From: J014 sp964486055
GTDB taxonomy: Bacteria; Acidobacteriota; Blastocatellia; Pyrinomonadales; Pyrinomonadaceae
Assembly: GCA_964486055.1 (NCBI GenBank)
Contig: CAZALE010000001.1
Coordinates: 538,908-602,907 of the forward strand
DNA length: 64,000 nucleotides
Direction of reading: 5' to 3'
Shown here: piece after piece, positions 44,647-53,673 of the stretch
How the letters are laid out: the number at the start of each line of letters is the position of its first letter
Position numbering within the stretch: position 1 is the stretch's first letter
Made by a program: the position numbers and the translations under genes
Notes under the pieces: model-generated
Database searches by the model: none
Told to the model about the DNA's origin: nothing
The model's input: only the letters and a program-made list of their open reading frames with translations

Positions 44647-45863
44647 TGCAGAACTACAAAGCCCCAGAGGAAATAAAGAATTTTCAGCGAATAGCGCTTG
44701 GTGTCGGCGGCATAGGGACTCTAATTTTGTTGATTTCGGCAATTATATCGCCGGAGATGAGGGAGCAGGCACTACGTTCATGGCTATTGGGCTTTATTTT
44801 TTGGGCTGGCCTTAGTATAGGATCACTCGGCATATTGTTATTACAGTACTTGACTGGAGGAGCATGGGGAGTTGTTATTAGAAGAATCATAGAAGCGTCG
44901 TCCAGGACTCTCCCACTAGTAATCTTGATGTTTCTACCAATCTTTTTTGGAGCAACATCAATGTATGAATGGACTCATTCAGAACAAGCTGATGAAACAC
45001 TAAAGAGAATCTTGGAACATCGTGCACCATACTTAAATCTGACAGCTTGGAGTATAAGAGCTATTGTCTATTTCGCTCTTTTGGGCTTGATGATGTACTT
45101 ACTGAACAAGTGGTCCAGGCAAATGGATGAGACTGGTGATTGGGAATTACTTAAGAAAGCGTCTCAATTTAGTGGACCAGGAATGGTTTTCTTTATCCTC
45201 ATAGTCTCATTTGCTTCCATTGACTGGGTTATGACTCTTGATCCTCATTTCTATTCTACAATCTGGGGATTCTTATTTGTTGCTGGTTGGGGACTTTCCA
45301 GCTTTGCATTCACGATACTGATATTAGCTTGGTTGTCTTTCCGAAAGCCTTTGAATCAAGTTGTGGGCCGAAGGCATTTTCATGATCTTGGTAAACTTCT
45401 TCTCGCGTTTGTGATGGTTTGGGCTTATTTTAATTTCTCCCAGTTTTTGATTATTTGGTCTGGTAATTTACCGGAAGAAACATTTTGGTATATAGAAAGA
45501 ATGGAAGGTGGATGGGGCATCATAGGCGTTCTTCTCATAACGCTTCACTTCGCTTTTCCATTCGTTGTTTTATTGTCCAGGGACGTAAAACGTAATGCTA
45601 AATGGATAGCCACGATGGCTTTATTCATTATTCTAATGCGCTTTGTGGATCTATATTACATAATAGGACCAGCGCCGAGAATTAGCACGCATGGTGCAAA
45701 GCTAACACTGATGCAATCTCTGAGTTGGATGGATTTCATAGCTCCTTTTGCAGTTGGAGGACTCTGGTTGTGGTATTTCTTCGGAGAGCTACAAAAGCGA
45801 CCTCTCGTTCCTGTGAATGATCCATTCTTGGAATCAGCGATCGAGCATGGAAAAGCGCATTAG
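44646..45863 (+). CDS. actF: Alternative Complex III subunit ActF, second NrfD-like-related membrane protein
   Basis: A 405-residue protein with about ten TM helices, related to ActC. Blocks include GGIGTLILLISAIISPEMREQALRSWLLGFIFW, LLQYLTGGAWGVVIRRIIEASSRTLPL, FASIDWVMTLDPHFYSTIWGFLFVAGW and SQFLIIWSGNLPEETFWY. These match the quinol:cytochrome c oxidoreductase subunit usually annotated ActF. The start codon overlaps the actE stop (TGATG), implying coupling. Confidence 0.93.
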   Translation: MQNYKAPEEIKNFQRIALGVGGIGTLILLISAIISPEMREQALRSWLLGFIFWAGLSIGSLGILLLQYLTGGAWGVVIRRIIEASSRTLPLVILMFLPIFFGATSMYEWTHSEQADETLKRILEHRAPYLNLTAWSIRAIVYFALLGLMMYLLNKWSRQMDETGDWELLKKASQFSGPGMVFFILIVSFASIDWVMTLDPHFYSTIWGFLFVAGWGLSSFAFTILILAWLSFRKPLNQVVGRRHFHDLGKLLLAFVMVWAYFNFSQFLIIWSGNLPEETFWYIERMEGGWGIIGVLLITLHFAFPFVVLLSRDVKRNAKWIATMALFIILMRFVDLYYIIGPAPRISTHGAKLTLMQSLSWMDFIAPFAVGGLWLWYFFGELQKRPLVPVNDPFLESAIEHGKAH

Positions 45864-45877
45864 AAAGGAGATTGATT

Positions 45878-46414
45878 ATGGCAGAGAAGTTTTTAGAAAA
45901 AGGATACGAACAAAATGTCATAAGTGCCCGGGGAATCATAATATTCGCCATAGGGCTTGCAATACTCATAGTATTCACATTTTGGTTAATGTACGTTTTG
46001 GAAAATTTCCTGGAGAAGCAAGCTGCTAGTAGTAAAGATACTGTAAATCCTCTGAGACAAGAGATATTGCAGCGAGATCCGAATGCATTCCTGCCACCTG
46101 AGCCTAGACTTCAGGCTGCGCCTGGTCATGGCGTTGACGGTCCAAATGGCAGAATAAGCTTAGAGTTAAAGGCGCCTCAGTCTGAGTGGAGAGAATTACA
46201 GAAAATTTGGAAAGAAGAATTAGAAAAAGGACAGATAGATCCGAAGACAGGGACAGTTGTAACGCTGCCTATCGAGGAAGCAAAGAATAAATTGCTAGAA
46301 AGTGACTTGATCAAATCAAGAAACGATGAAAAATCGAAAGAAGAATATGAGAAAGCCAGAAGGATCATCTCATATTCTAGCGGAGGGCGCTTAGCTAACG
46401 AGATAAGACGATGA
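45878..46414 (+). CDS. Single-TM protein encoded between actF and sco1
   Basis: The protein is 178 residues from the ATG at 45878, preceded by AAGGAG. It has one TM helix (about residues 22-45) and a soluble part with PLRQEILQRDPNAFLPPEPRLQ, a W-rich short segment, then GQIDPKTGTVVTLPIEEAKNKLLES. The last block resembles the WVDR..GVVRIPIEEA motif of small proteins next to SCO1 in caa3 operons. No cofactor motif is present. It overlaps sco1 by 4 bp. It may be an assembly factor or small subunit linking Complex III and oxidase. Confidence 0.75.
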   Translation: MAEKFLEKGYEQNVISARGIIIFAIGLAILIVFTFWLMYVLENFLEKQAASSKDTVNPLRQEILQRDPNAFLPPEPRLQAAPGHGVDGPNGRISLELKAPQSEWRELQKIWKEELEKGQIDPKTGTVVTLPIEEAKNKLLESDLIKSRNDEKSKEEYEKARRIISYSSGGRLANEIRR

Positions 46415-47286
46415 GAATCATAAAGGGTTTAACCGCGATAACGATAATAGTAGTAACGACCGCACTCTCTGCTTTAGGTCAAGGGCAACAACATTACAAT
46501 TCGCCTCTGTATGCCCCTAAGAATTATGATCCTACACAAAACGTAGGTATACCGAAAGTTTTGAAAGAGGTAGGAATAGAGCAAAAACTTGGAAATCAGC
46601 TACCTTTGGATGCAGAATTCAAAGATGAAACAGGAAGAATTATTAAGTTAAGTGAGTATTTTGGAAAGAAGAGACCTGTGATTTTGGCGCTTGTCTACTA
46701 CGAGTGTCCAATGCTGTGTAATGAAGTTCTGAATGGATTGACAGGAGCTTTGAAAGGCTTGTCGCTCGATGCAGGCAAAGATTTTGACGTATTGGCTATT
46801 AGCTTTGACGCTAGAGAAAATGAAATAGCTGAGCTTGCCCAGAAAAAGAAAGAAGCATATCTGAGGCGCTATAATCGCGAAGGAGCTGAACTTGGCTGGC
46901 ATTTTCTAACTGGTAAGCAGGAAGAAATTGACAAAGTAACCGATGCGGTAGGATTTAAATACAGATGGGATGAGAAGACAAACCAATTTGCACACGTCGG
47001 AGGGATAATAATATTAACGCCAGATGGTAAGGTTTCCAAGTATTTTTATGGAATAGAATATGCTCCGCGTGATCTTAAATTAGCCTTAGTGGAAGCCTCA
47101 GAGGGGCATGTTGGAACTATTACAGATCAGCTTTTACTTTATTGTTATCATTACGATCCAGCAACCGGCACCTATGGTTTTGCGATTTTAAGAGCGATCA
47201 GAATTGGTGCTGTGCTGACTTTGATCGGTTTAGGCGGTATGTTCTTCTATTTTTGGAGAAGAAGCAAGTCGCCTCAGTTAAAATGA
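46411..47286 (+). CDS. SCO1/SenC-type copper chaperone for cytochrome oxidase
   Basis: A 291-residue protein with a signal peptide (about 1-24), a thioredoxin-like domain and a C-terminal TM anchor (about 262-282). Copper ligands are visible: CPMLC (Cys99, Cys103) and the distal His195 in FAHVGG. SCO proteins deliver copper to the CuA site of subunit II or keep its cysteines reduced, which fits its place just upstream of coxB. ATGA overlap with the preceding gene. Confidence 0.93.
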   Translation: MRIIKGLTAITIIVVTTALSALGQGQQHYNSPLYAPKNYDPTQNVGIPKVLKEVGIEQKLGNQLPLDAEFKDETGRIIKLSEYFGKKRPVILALVYYECPMLCNEVLNGLTGALKGLSLDAGKDFDVLAISFDARENEIAELAQKKKEAYLRRYNREGAELGWHFLTGKQEEIDKVTDAVGFKYRWDEKTNQFAHVGGIIILTPDGKVSKYFYGIEYAPRDLKLALVEASEGHVGTITDQLLLYCYHYDPATGTYGFAILRAIRIGAVLTLIGLGGMFFYFWRRSKSPQLK

Positions 47287-47308
47287 GATTTGAACGGGTT
47301 TAAAAGGT

Positions 47309-48277
47309 ATGCAGCAACAAAATTATTCATGGGTACCATTATTTCCAGAGAGAGCGTCCACGTTTGCCTCTGAAGTTGATGCTCTGTATTTTTACCTGAT
47401 AGGAATCAGTGTATTTTTCACTATTCTGATAGTAGCATTGCTATTTTACTTCGCTGTACGATATCGTGAAAAAGAAAAGTTTCAGAATGGAGCTGAAATA
47501 CACGGTTCGCTGATACTTGAGACAACGTGGACCGCAATTCCTTTCTTCATCGCAATGACTATCTTTCTTGGGGGTGCGATAGTTTATTACAATCAGTATA
47601 GGCCTCCGAAAGATGCAATGGAGATATATGTGGTCGGAAAGCAATGGATGTGGAAGTTCCAGCATCCCACCGGTCAGAGGGAGATCAATGAGTTACATGT
47701 TCCGGTCGGACAAAAGATAAAGCTGATAATGACAACTGAGGATGTACTGCATGATTTGTATATTCCTGCTTTCCGTACCAAAGCTGATGTTGTTCCTGGG
47801 AGATATACAACTCTATGGTTTGAAGCCACTAAACCAGGTAAATATCATTTATATTGTGCTGAGTATTGTGGATTGAATCACTCTGGTATGGGTGGTTGGG
47901 TTTATGTAATGGAACAAAAAGACTACGAAAATTGGCTAGCGGGAAATGTATCTAATCAAACTCCTGCTCAAGCAGGAAAAGAATTGTTCGAAGCTAAGTT
48001 AGGATGTGCATCTTGTCATCAGCAGACTAATCAAGGTAGAGGACCTAGCCTGGTTGGAATTTTCGGAAAACAAGTAAAGTTAACCAATGGCCAGACTGTT
48101 GTTGCTGATGAAGAATACATACGTAATTCAATATTAAATCCACAGGGGCAGATAGTAGAAGGCTATCAGCCTATAATGCCGACTTTCAAAGGTCAGGTCA
48201 CTGAAGAGCAGCTCGTTGCTCTAGTGGCGTACATAAAATCGCTGGGAAATGAAACAGCCAGCAACATGTCGAAATAG
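47309..48277 (+). CDS. coxB: Cytochrome c oxidase subunit II fused to cytochrome c (caa3 type)
   Basis: The 322-residue protein has two TM helices (about 25-50 and 75-95). The CuA domain has His148 (VLHDLYIP) and the CAEYCGLNHSGMGG motif (Cys183, Cys187, His191, Met194). After a linker at about 215, a C-terminal cytochrome c domain carries CASCH (233-237) and ends with MPTFKGQVTEEQLVALVAYIKSL, supplying the axial Met. This fusion defines caa3 oxidases, which can accept electrons directly from Alternative Complex III. Confidence 0.96.
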   Translation: MQQQNYSWVPLFPERASTFASEVDALYFYLIGISVFFTILIVALLFYFAVRYREKEKFQNGAEIHGSLILETTWTAIPFFIAMTIFLGGAIVYYNQYRPPKDAMEIYVVGKQWMWKFQHPTGQREINELHVPVGQKIKLIMTTEDVLHDLYIPAFRTKADVVPGRYTTLWFEATKPGKYHLYCAEYCGLNHSGMGGWVYVMEQKDYENWLAGNVSNQTPAQAGKELFEAKLGCASCHQQTNQGRGPSLVGIFGKQVKLTNGQTVVADEEYIRNSILNPQGQIVEGYQPIMPTFKGQVTEEQLVALVAYIKSLGNETASNMSK

Positions 48278-48289
48278 GGAGGTAGTTTT

Positions 48290-49951
48290 ATGGAAAACGT
48301 CGAAATTACAGCTAAGGAAACAAAGATTAACTATTTGAATAACGGTTACAGCATATGGTCGTGGCTTTTTACAAAAGATCATAAGCGAATAGCCATAATG
48401 TACCTTATAAGTGTCTCAATATTATTTTTACTCGGTGGTATTTATGCAGCCGGAATAAGATTAGAGCTATTAACTCCTCAGAGTGACCTATTCGAGACCG
48501 GCACTTATAATAAAGTTTTCACTCATCATGGAATCATAATGGTGTTCTTTTTCCTGATTCCTGCTATACCGGCTATCTTGGGGAACTTCATGATCCCAAT
48601 CATGATAGGCGCTAAGGATTTGGCATTTCCTCGCATAAATCTACTCAGCCTTTATATCTATTGGCTAGGAAGCATAATTACTCTATGGGCACTTATTCAA
48701 GGTGGTGTCGATACAGGTTGGACCTTCTATACTCCCTACTCCACGACCTTCTCTAACACGTATGTTGTTGCTGCAGGTTTGGGTATCTTTATCAATGGAT
48801 TTTCATCAATTCTAACGGGTTTGAATTTTATTGTAACCATCCATACAATGCGTGCACCAGGCATGACTTGGTTTAGGCTTCCATTATTTGTTTGGGCACA
48901 TTACGCTACGAGTCTCGTCATGATACTAGGTACCCCCGTAATTGCCATAACCATTTTGCTAGTGGCTTTAGAAAGAATAGCGAAGATTGGCATATTTGAT
49001 CCTAGCATCGGTGGAGACCCGATACTATTCCAGCATCTGTTTTGGTTTTATTCTCATCCTGCCGTCTACATAATGATTCTTCCCAGTATGGGAGTTATAT
49101 CTGAGCTCATATCTAACTTTTCTAGAAAGAAAATTTTTGGCTACGAGTTCATCGCCTTTTCGTCCATAGCTATAGCTGTCTTTGGATTTTTAGTTTGGGG
49201 TCATCACATGTTTGTAAGTGGGCAGTCGATCTATGCTGGATTGGTATTTTCTTTACTGACGATGATAGTAGCGGTGCCATCGGCAATAAAAGTTTTCAAC
49301 TGGACTGCGACGTTATATAAGGGGCATGTCTCATACGAAACGCCCATGCTATATGCTCTAGGCTTCATAGGTTTATTTTTGATTGGAGGACTAACCGGGC
49401 TTTTCCTAGGTTCGATGGGTTTGGACGTGCATCTCACCGATACTTACTTCGTTGTAGCACACTTTCACTACGTAATGGTTGGTGGAACAGTGCTTGGTTA
49501 CCTAGGTGGTTTGCACTACTGGTGGCCAAAAATGACTGGCAAAATGTATTCAGAATTCTGGGGCAAGATTTCAGCCATGTTGGTTTTCATCGGATTTAAC
49601 CTAACCTTCTTCCCACAGTTTATACTTGGTTATATGGGAATGCCGCGCAGATACGCCTCTTATGCCCCAGAATTACAAGTTCTAAATATTTTCTCGACTG
49701 CGGGTGCCTCTGTCTTAGGTGTTGGTTTGTTGTTACCTGTAATTTACTTGACACACTCTTTGATATGGGGTAAAAAAGCCCCGGCTAATCCATGGCTTTT
49801 ACCCGGGCTAGAATGGAGAACATCCTCTCCGCCTCCAACGGAAAACTTCGAAGAAGCACCAGTGGTTACCTGGGATGCATATGAGTTCAGTGATGAAAAC
49901 GGTTTGGATTTAGAAAAAGCAAAGCGAGAACTTGCGACGGTTCAATCGTAG
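48290..49951 (+). CDS. coxA: Cytochrome c oxidase subunit I, A2-type
   Basis: The 553-residue protein has 12-13 TM helices. Heme and copper ligands are in FTHHGIIMVFFFLIPAIP (His79/80), FYSHPAVY (His256, Tyr260), WGHHMF (His305, His306) and VVAHFHYVMVGG (His391, His393). The sequence YSHPAVY, with Tyr254-Ser255 and no Glu in the usual HPEVY position, is the mark of A2-type heme-copper oxidases, as in Rhodothermus and Thermus caa3. GGGAGGT precedes the start. Confidence 0.97.
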   Translation: MENVEITAKETKINYLNNGYSIWSWLFTKDHKRIAIMYLISVSILFLLGGIYAAGIRLELLTPQSDLFETGTYNKVFTHHGIIMVFFFLIPAIPAILGNFMIPIMIGAKDLAFPRINLLSLYIYWLGSIITLWALIQGGVDTGWTFYTPYSTTFSNTYVVAAGLGIFINGFSSILTGLNFIVTIHTMRAPGMTWFRLPLFVWAHYATSLVMILGTPVIAITILLVALERIAKIGIFDPSIGGDPILFQHLFWFYSHPAVYIMILPSMGVISELISNFSRKKIFGYEFIAFSSIAIAVFGFLVWGHHMFVSGQSIYAGLVFSLLTMIVAVPSAIKVFNWTATLYKGHVSYETPMLYALGFIGLFLIGGLTGLFLGSMGLDVHLTDTYFVVAHFHYVMVGGTVLGYLGGLHYWWPKMTGKMYSEFWGKISAMLVFIGFNLTFFPQFILGYMGMPRRYASYAPELQVLNIFSTAGASVLGVGLLLPVIYLTHSLIWGKKAPANPWLLPGLEWRTSSPPPTENFEEAPVVTWDAYEFSDENGLDLEKAKRELATVQS

Positions 49952-50057
49952 TTTCTCAGAGGTTTTACACTTATCAGGTTTTATTTAATAACCTTGGCAA
50001 ATGTGAGATCAATCTTTTTGTAGATAGACTAAACTTTGCAGAAGTAGAGAGGAAAAA

Positions 50058-50987
50058 ATGGCTGATACTCATAAAGGATACCATCAAAAGGGTCTTCAAC
50101 ATCAGTTCAATGACATGCAACAGCAGCAGGAATCCGTCACCATCGGCATGTGGATGTTTTTAGTACAAGAAATAATGTTTTTTGGTGGACTATTTACAGT
50201 TTACCTCGTCTACCGTTCCCGCTATCCGATGGCATTTGCTGCTGGCAGTAATCATCTAGATGCTTTCTGGGGTGGTTTAAATACATTGGTTCTGATAGTT
50301 AGCAGTCTCACGATGGCTCTAACTGTATACTATGCTCAGAAAAGCAACAGAGTTATGCAAGTTGTCATGATTCTACTCACAATGTTTTTCGGCTCCGTGT
50401 TTCTTGGGGTTAAGGTCATTGAGTACACGGATAAGTATAATCATGGTTTAATTCCGGTGACAGGATGGAACAAGAAAACCCCAAGGCAAGAGATGGCAGC
50501 CGCTACCCTAGAAACTAAGGTCTCTGCTGAATCAAAGCGGTCACATGGAGACGATCACACAACTGAGCATTCAAACTCTCATGAGAAACCCTATCTGAAC
50601 GAGAATGGAGATTTTCAGTGGCATTATGGTGGTGAAGATCTGGTAATGCTCGCTAAGAAACAAGGATGGTTAACTAAAGCCGAAGAGATAGGATATTTTA
50701 ACCCCACAACCAAGGAATTTGATCCCAAACTGTTTCAGGATAAAGTTCGCATATTTTACTGGTTGTATTTTGCGATGACTGGACTTCATGCCCTGCATAT
50801 GGTCATAGGATTGATGATAATGTCTTGGCTCTTATGGAAGGCTTGGCAGGGTACTTTCTCCGCGGAATATTACTCTCCAGTTGAGATCTCTGGACTTTAT
50901 TGGCACTTCGTCGATATCGTATGGATATTCCTATTCCCATTGCTATATCTGCTTGGAAGGCACTTTTTACACGGAGGTGGACACTAA
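50058..50987 (+). CDS. coxC: Cytochrome c oxidase subunit III with a large hydrophilic insert
   Basis: The 309-residue protein has about five TM helices. The start has GMWMFLVQEIMFFGGLFTVYLVYR and the end LYFAMTGLHALHMVIG and EISGLYWHFVDIVWIFLFPLLYL, the family's conserved TM blocks. Between them, residues about 137-228 form a charged, His- and Glu-rich insert of roughly 90 residues that ordinary subunit III proteins lack. A 106-bp gap separates it from coxA and includes CTTTGCA, also seen upstream of actA. Its stop overlaps the coxD start (TAATG). Confidence 0.93.
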   Translation: MADTHKGYHQKGLQHQFNDMQQQQESVTIGMWMFLVQEIMFFGGLFTVYLVYRSRYPMAFAAGSNHLDAFWGGLNTLVLIVSSLTMALTVYYAQKSNRVMQVVMILLTMFFGSVFLGVKVIEYTDKYNHGLIPVTGWNKKTPRQEMAAATLETKVSAESKRSHGDDHTTEHSNSHEKPYLNENGDFQWHYGGEDLVMLAKKQGWLTKAEEIGYFNPTTKEFDPKLFQDKVRIFYWLYFAMTGLHALHMVIGLMIMSWLLWKAWQGTFSAEYYSPVEISGLYWHFVDIVWIFLFPLLYLLGRHFLHGGGH

Positions 50988-51307
50988 TGGCTACTAATAA
51001 TCATCATGATGAGTTGCACATCGGTATTCCAGGCTATCTCATGGTGTTTCTGATTTTAGTGATTGGCACCATCTTGACCTATTTAGTTGCACTTAGAGAT
51101 TTAGATTGGATTTTTCCAGGCGCTAATACACTAGTTGCTTTGGCGATTGCATTTACGAAGATGAGCTTCGTGGTTTTGTATTTCATGCATGTCAGATGGC
51201 AATCGAAGCTTATTTGGCTAACAGCCGTGGGTGGGTTCTTTTGGCTTGCCATAATGTTTGCGTTTACCATGCAAGATTATCTAACTCGATCTGTGATTGG
51301 AAAATAG
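50987..51307 (+). CDS. coxD: Cytochrome c oxidase subunit IV (CoxD/CyoD-like)
   Basis: The protein is 106 residues from the ATG at 50987, preceded by GGAGGTGG inside the coxC end. Three TM helices are present, with HIGIPGYLMVFLILVIGTILTYLVAL, then AIAFTKMSFVVLYFMHVRWQSKLIWL typical of the prokaryotic COX4 family, and a last hydrophobic helix. The short N-terminus is His-rich. It is the last gene before a strong terminator. Confidence 0.93.
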   Translation: MATNNHHDELHIGIPGYLMVFLILVIGTILTYLVALRDLDWIFPGANTLVALAIAFTKMSFVVLYFMHVRWQSKLIWLTAVGGFFWLAIMFAFTMQDYLTRSVIGK

Positions 51308-51334
51308 TGTCAGTTTAATTTTCGTCTCAACAAC

Positions 51335-51366
51335 ATGCTTGCAAATGCTAGCCCATTTGCAAGCAT
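51335..51366 (+). terminator. Intrinsic terminator of the act-cox operon
   Basis: ATGCTTGCAAATG (51335-51347) pairs perfectly with CATTTGCAAGCAT (51354-51366) around CTAGCC and is followed by CTTTGCTTTTT. It lies 28 bp after coxD. Confidence 0.88.
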
Positions 51367-51640
51367 CTTTGCTTTTTAGAAGATTGGTTTGTTATTATCA
51401 ACTTTTGCATGTAGAGGCATTGTCGAACGTAAATCTCTGAGAAGTAGTTTTGGGTACAGACTAATGACTTACAGTAGAGATAGGTTGACAGATTTGATTG
51501 ATTTTTACATTTCTGAGCTATGGTTTCAGCTCATTTGGGTACCATATGTCTAACTTTTATTACATCATCTGATTTAAAATTGTGCTCATAGCTCAGTAAA
51601 CAATTGAAAATCACAATCAATTTTTCGCTATCAGAATTTA
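51367..51640. other. Non-coding region before the Lol-like cluster
   Basis: Together with the terminator this leaves 333 bp without a gene. TTGACA at 51485-51490 with TACATT at 51506-51511 is a weak promoter candidate. TGAGCT (51514-51519) and AGCTCA (51528-51533) form a short dyad, and ATAGCTCA recurs at 51588-51595. Nothing else was recognised. Confidence 0.4.
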
Positions 51641-52651
51641 ATGATGAGAAGAGCTGTTTTAGATATTCTGGTTTTATTCGTCATTTTTTCAGTTGCATGT
51701 ATTTCTCCTAAGGAAAAGGTTGAAAGACCGATACTTTTGAGAACTGAAGATGCTACTAAAGATAGATTGCTTGCTGAGATCGATCGTCTTGCTCGTATAA
51801 GCTCCATGAGGGCTCGAGTTGACCTAAAGTTTGAAGACAATTCTTTTGCAGAGGTTGGTATAGGTGAAAAATATAGATCAGCCGATGGAGAGATTGTAGT
51901 TCAGCGGCCAGCAAACATTATGCTTAAGGTTCAGCTGCCTGTTTTGAGAACTGACATAGCTCAAATGACCTCAAATGGCACTAAGTTTTGCGTGGCTGTT
52001 CTGAATGATGGTGGAGATGGTCGGTACAGGAGATTCATCTGTGGAAGTAACGATAAAGATTATGCAGAATTGAGTAGAGAGTTGGAAAAGCTAGAAGATG
52101 GCAAACTGCTGAGGAAGAATATAAACGCCTTTGCAAATTTACGCCCTCAGCACTTTACTGAGGCCATGCTCGTTCGTCCCGTCAGCAAGGAGAATTCATA
52201 CGTGCAAAGTGAGATTTTTCAGGAGGAATTTGATCTCAGTGCTGATAAGAAATCCCCGTTGCGTTGGGTTTTGCGGGGTTACTATATACTTGATGAACTT
52301 CAAAGTAACGCTGATGGGAGCATGAGGCTTGCAAGGAGATTTTGGTTCGATCGTGTAGGCGGTATTCGCCTTGCGCGTCAGCAAATCTTTGATTATGAGG
52401 GACGACTAGAATCGGATATAGTCTACGGGAAGGAAGGAAATTTATCCTCTGAATATACCAACATTCCTCTGCGTATAGAGGTGACTAGACCTAAAGAGAA
52501 ATACAAAATGAGCTTGAGTTATCAGGATCCAGCAAATGTGTCAATTGGAAAGACATATCCTCAAACTGCATTTGAGTTGCGTAATCGTTGGAATCTACCT
52601 GAAATTGATCTTGACAGAAAGCTTGCTGAGTTGCACTCAAAACAAAAATGA
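51641..52651 (+). CDS. Outer membrane lipoprotein, LolA/LolB-like fold (DUF4292-like)
   Basis: The protein has 336 residues with a lipoprotein signal ending FSVAC (Cys20). Residues about 45-110 (AEIDRLARISSMRARVDLKFEDN..., PANIMLKVQLPV) have the beta-sheet pattern of LolA/LolB-type lipoprotein-binding domains. The rest is beta-rich and ends PLRIEVTRPKEKYKMSLSYQDP. It overlaps the ABC ATPase gene by 4 bp and lies two genes before a LolA-like protein. This suggests a lipoprotein or lipid handling function, but the similarity is by pattern only. Confidence 0.72.
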   Translation: MMRRAVLDILVLFVIFSVACISPKEKVERPILLRTEDATKDRLLAEIDRLARISSMRARVDLKFEDNSFAEVGIGEKYRSADGEIVVQRPANIMLKVQLPVLRTDIAQMTSNGTKFCVAVLNDGGDGRYRRFICGSNDKDYAELSRELEKLEDGKLLRKNINAFANLRPQHFTEAMLVRPVSKENSYVQSEIFQEEFDLSADKKSPLRWVLRGYYILDELQSNADGSMRLARRFWFDRVGGIRLARQQIFDYEGRLESDIVYGKEGNLSSEYTNIPLRIEVTRPKEKYKMSLSYQDPANVSIGKTYPQTAFELRNRWNLPEIDLDRKLAELHSKQK

Positions 52652-53343
52652 AAACGATTTTGCAAACCATAAATTTGAGAAAAAGCTACAGAGTGGGTAA
52701 ACTCGAAACTCCAGTTTTGCACGGAATCTCGCTCGAAATAAAAGAGGGTGAGCTGGTTGCAATCATGGGGCCTTCTGGATGCGGAAAGTCAACGTTGCTT
52801 CATATAATGGGTGGGCTTCTAACTCCTACTGATGGAAAGGTTCTCATTGATGGAGAAGATATCTCTTCAATGTCTGACTCTGCAAGGACTGAGGTTAGAA
52901 GACGCAAAATCGGATTTGTATTTCAAAGATTCAATCTGTTTCCGACTCTGACAGCTGAAGGAAATTTAAGATTAGCCGAGCGAATTTACAGTGGTAACGG
53001 CAATCGCGATGATTCTAGACGTCGAGAGATTCTACGACTTCTTCAGCTCGAGGACAAGATGCATCATAAACCTATGGAGCTTTCTGGTGGTGAGCAGCAA
53101 CGTGTGGCTCTAGCTAGAGCTGTGATCAATAGACCTGCGATAATCTTAGCTGACGAACCGACAGGTAATTTAGATTCTGAGAACTCCAAGATTGTTTTAG
53201 AGATGTTTCAAAAATTAAATCAGCAGTTTGGTCAGACCATTGTTATGATAACTCATAATCCAGAAGCCGCTGCATTTTGTCATAGAATAATAAAAATGCG
53301 TGATGGAAGGATTGTAGCTGATACAAGCAAAGTATGTCCTTGA
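52648..53343 (+). CDS. ABC transporter ATP-binding protein, LolD/MacB family
   Basis: A 231-residue nucleotide-binding protein. Walker A is GPSGCGKST (41-49), the signature LSGGEQQR is at 145-152, Walker B is IILADEPTGNLDS, and the switch His is in MITHNPE. The family (LolD, MacB, FtsE-like) usually works with a FtsX-type permease, but no permease gene is present here. The start overlaps the lipoprotein stop by 4 bp, and its end overlaps the next small gene by 10 bp. Confidence 0.93.
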   Translation: MKTILQTINLRKSYRVGKLETPVLHGISLEIKEGELVAIMGPSGCGKSTLLHIMGGLLTPTDGKVLIDGEDISSMSDSARTEVRRRKIGFVFQRFNLFPTLTAEGNLRLAERIYSGNGNRDDSRRREILRLLQLEDKMHHKPMELSGGEQQRVALARAVINRPAIILADEPTGNLDSENSKIVLEMFQKLNQQFGQTIVMITHNPEAAAFCHRIIKMRDGRIVADTSKVCP

Positions 53344-53633
53344 AGAAGATAGTTCTCTGGGAATATGAGCGTGGAACTTGGCAGTATGATCTACTCTGTG
53401 CCTTGATAATCGCCTTCATATTTTTAACCCCGAAAAGCTGGTTTGAAAGAGAACACAAAACGCCCGTTGCAACTAGAAAAGTAATTGTCAAACAATCAGA
53501 TATCTCATCAGAAAAACAGCAGATAGAGAGAAGGATTCGTGAAATTACTGCCGATCCAAATGTTGAGGTAATTTCGTTGAAAGAGCTACGTAACGAAAAG
53601 GGTGAAATATTTTACGAAGTCGATATTAAATGA
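53334..53633 (+). CDS. Small single-TM protein of the Lol-like cluster
   Basis: A 99-residue protein. One TM helix (about residues 18-32) follows the motif LWEYERGTWQYDLLCALIIAFIFLTPKSWF. The rest is charged, with RKVIVKQSD and RIREITADPNVEVISLKELRNEKGEIFYEVDI. I do not recognise a named family. It starts inside the ATPase gene, so it is co-transcribed, and precedes the LolA-like gene by 40 bp. It may be a membrane partner for the ATPase. Confidence 0.75.
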   Translation: MSLKKIVLWEYERGTWQYDLLCALIIAFIFLTPKSWFEREHKTPVATRKVIVKQSDISSEKQQIERRIREITADPNVEVISLKELRNEKGEIFYEVDIK

Positions 53634-53673
53634 TTTCAAACCTTTTAAGTTTTTTTACTCGTCATAATGCCGT

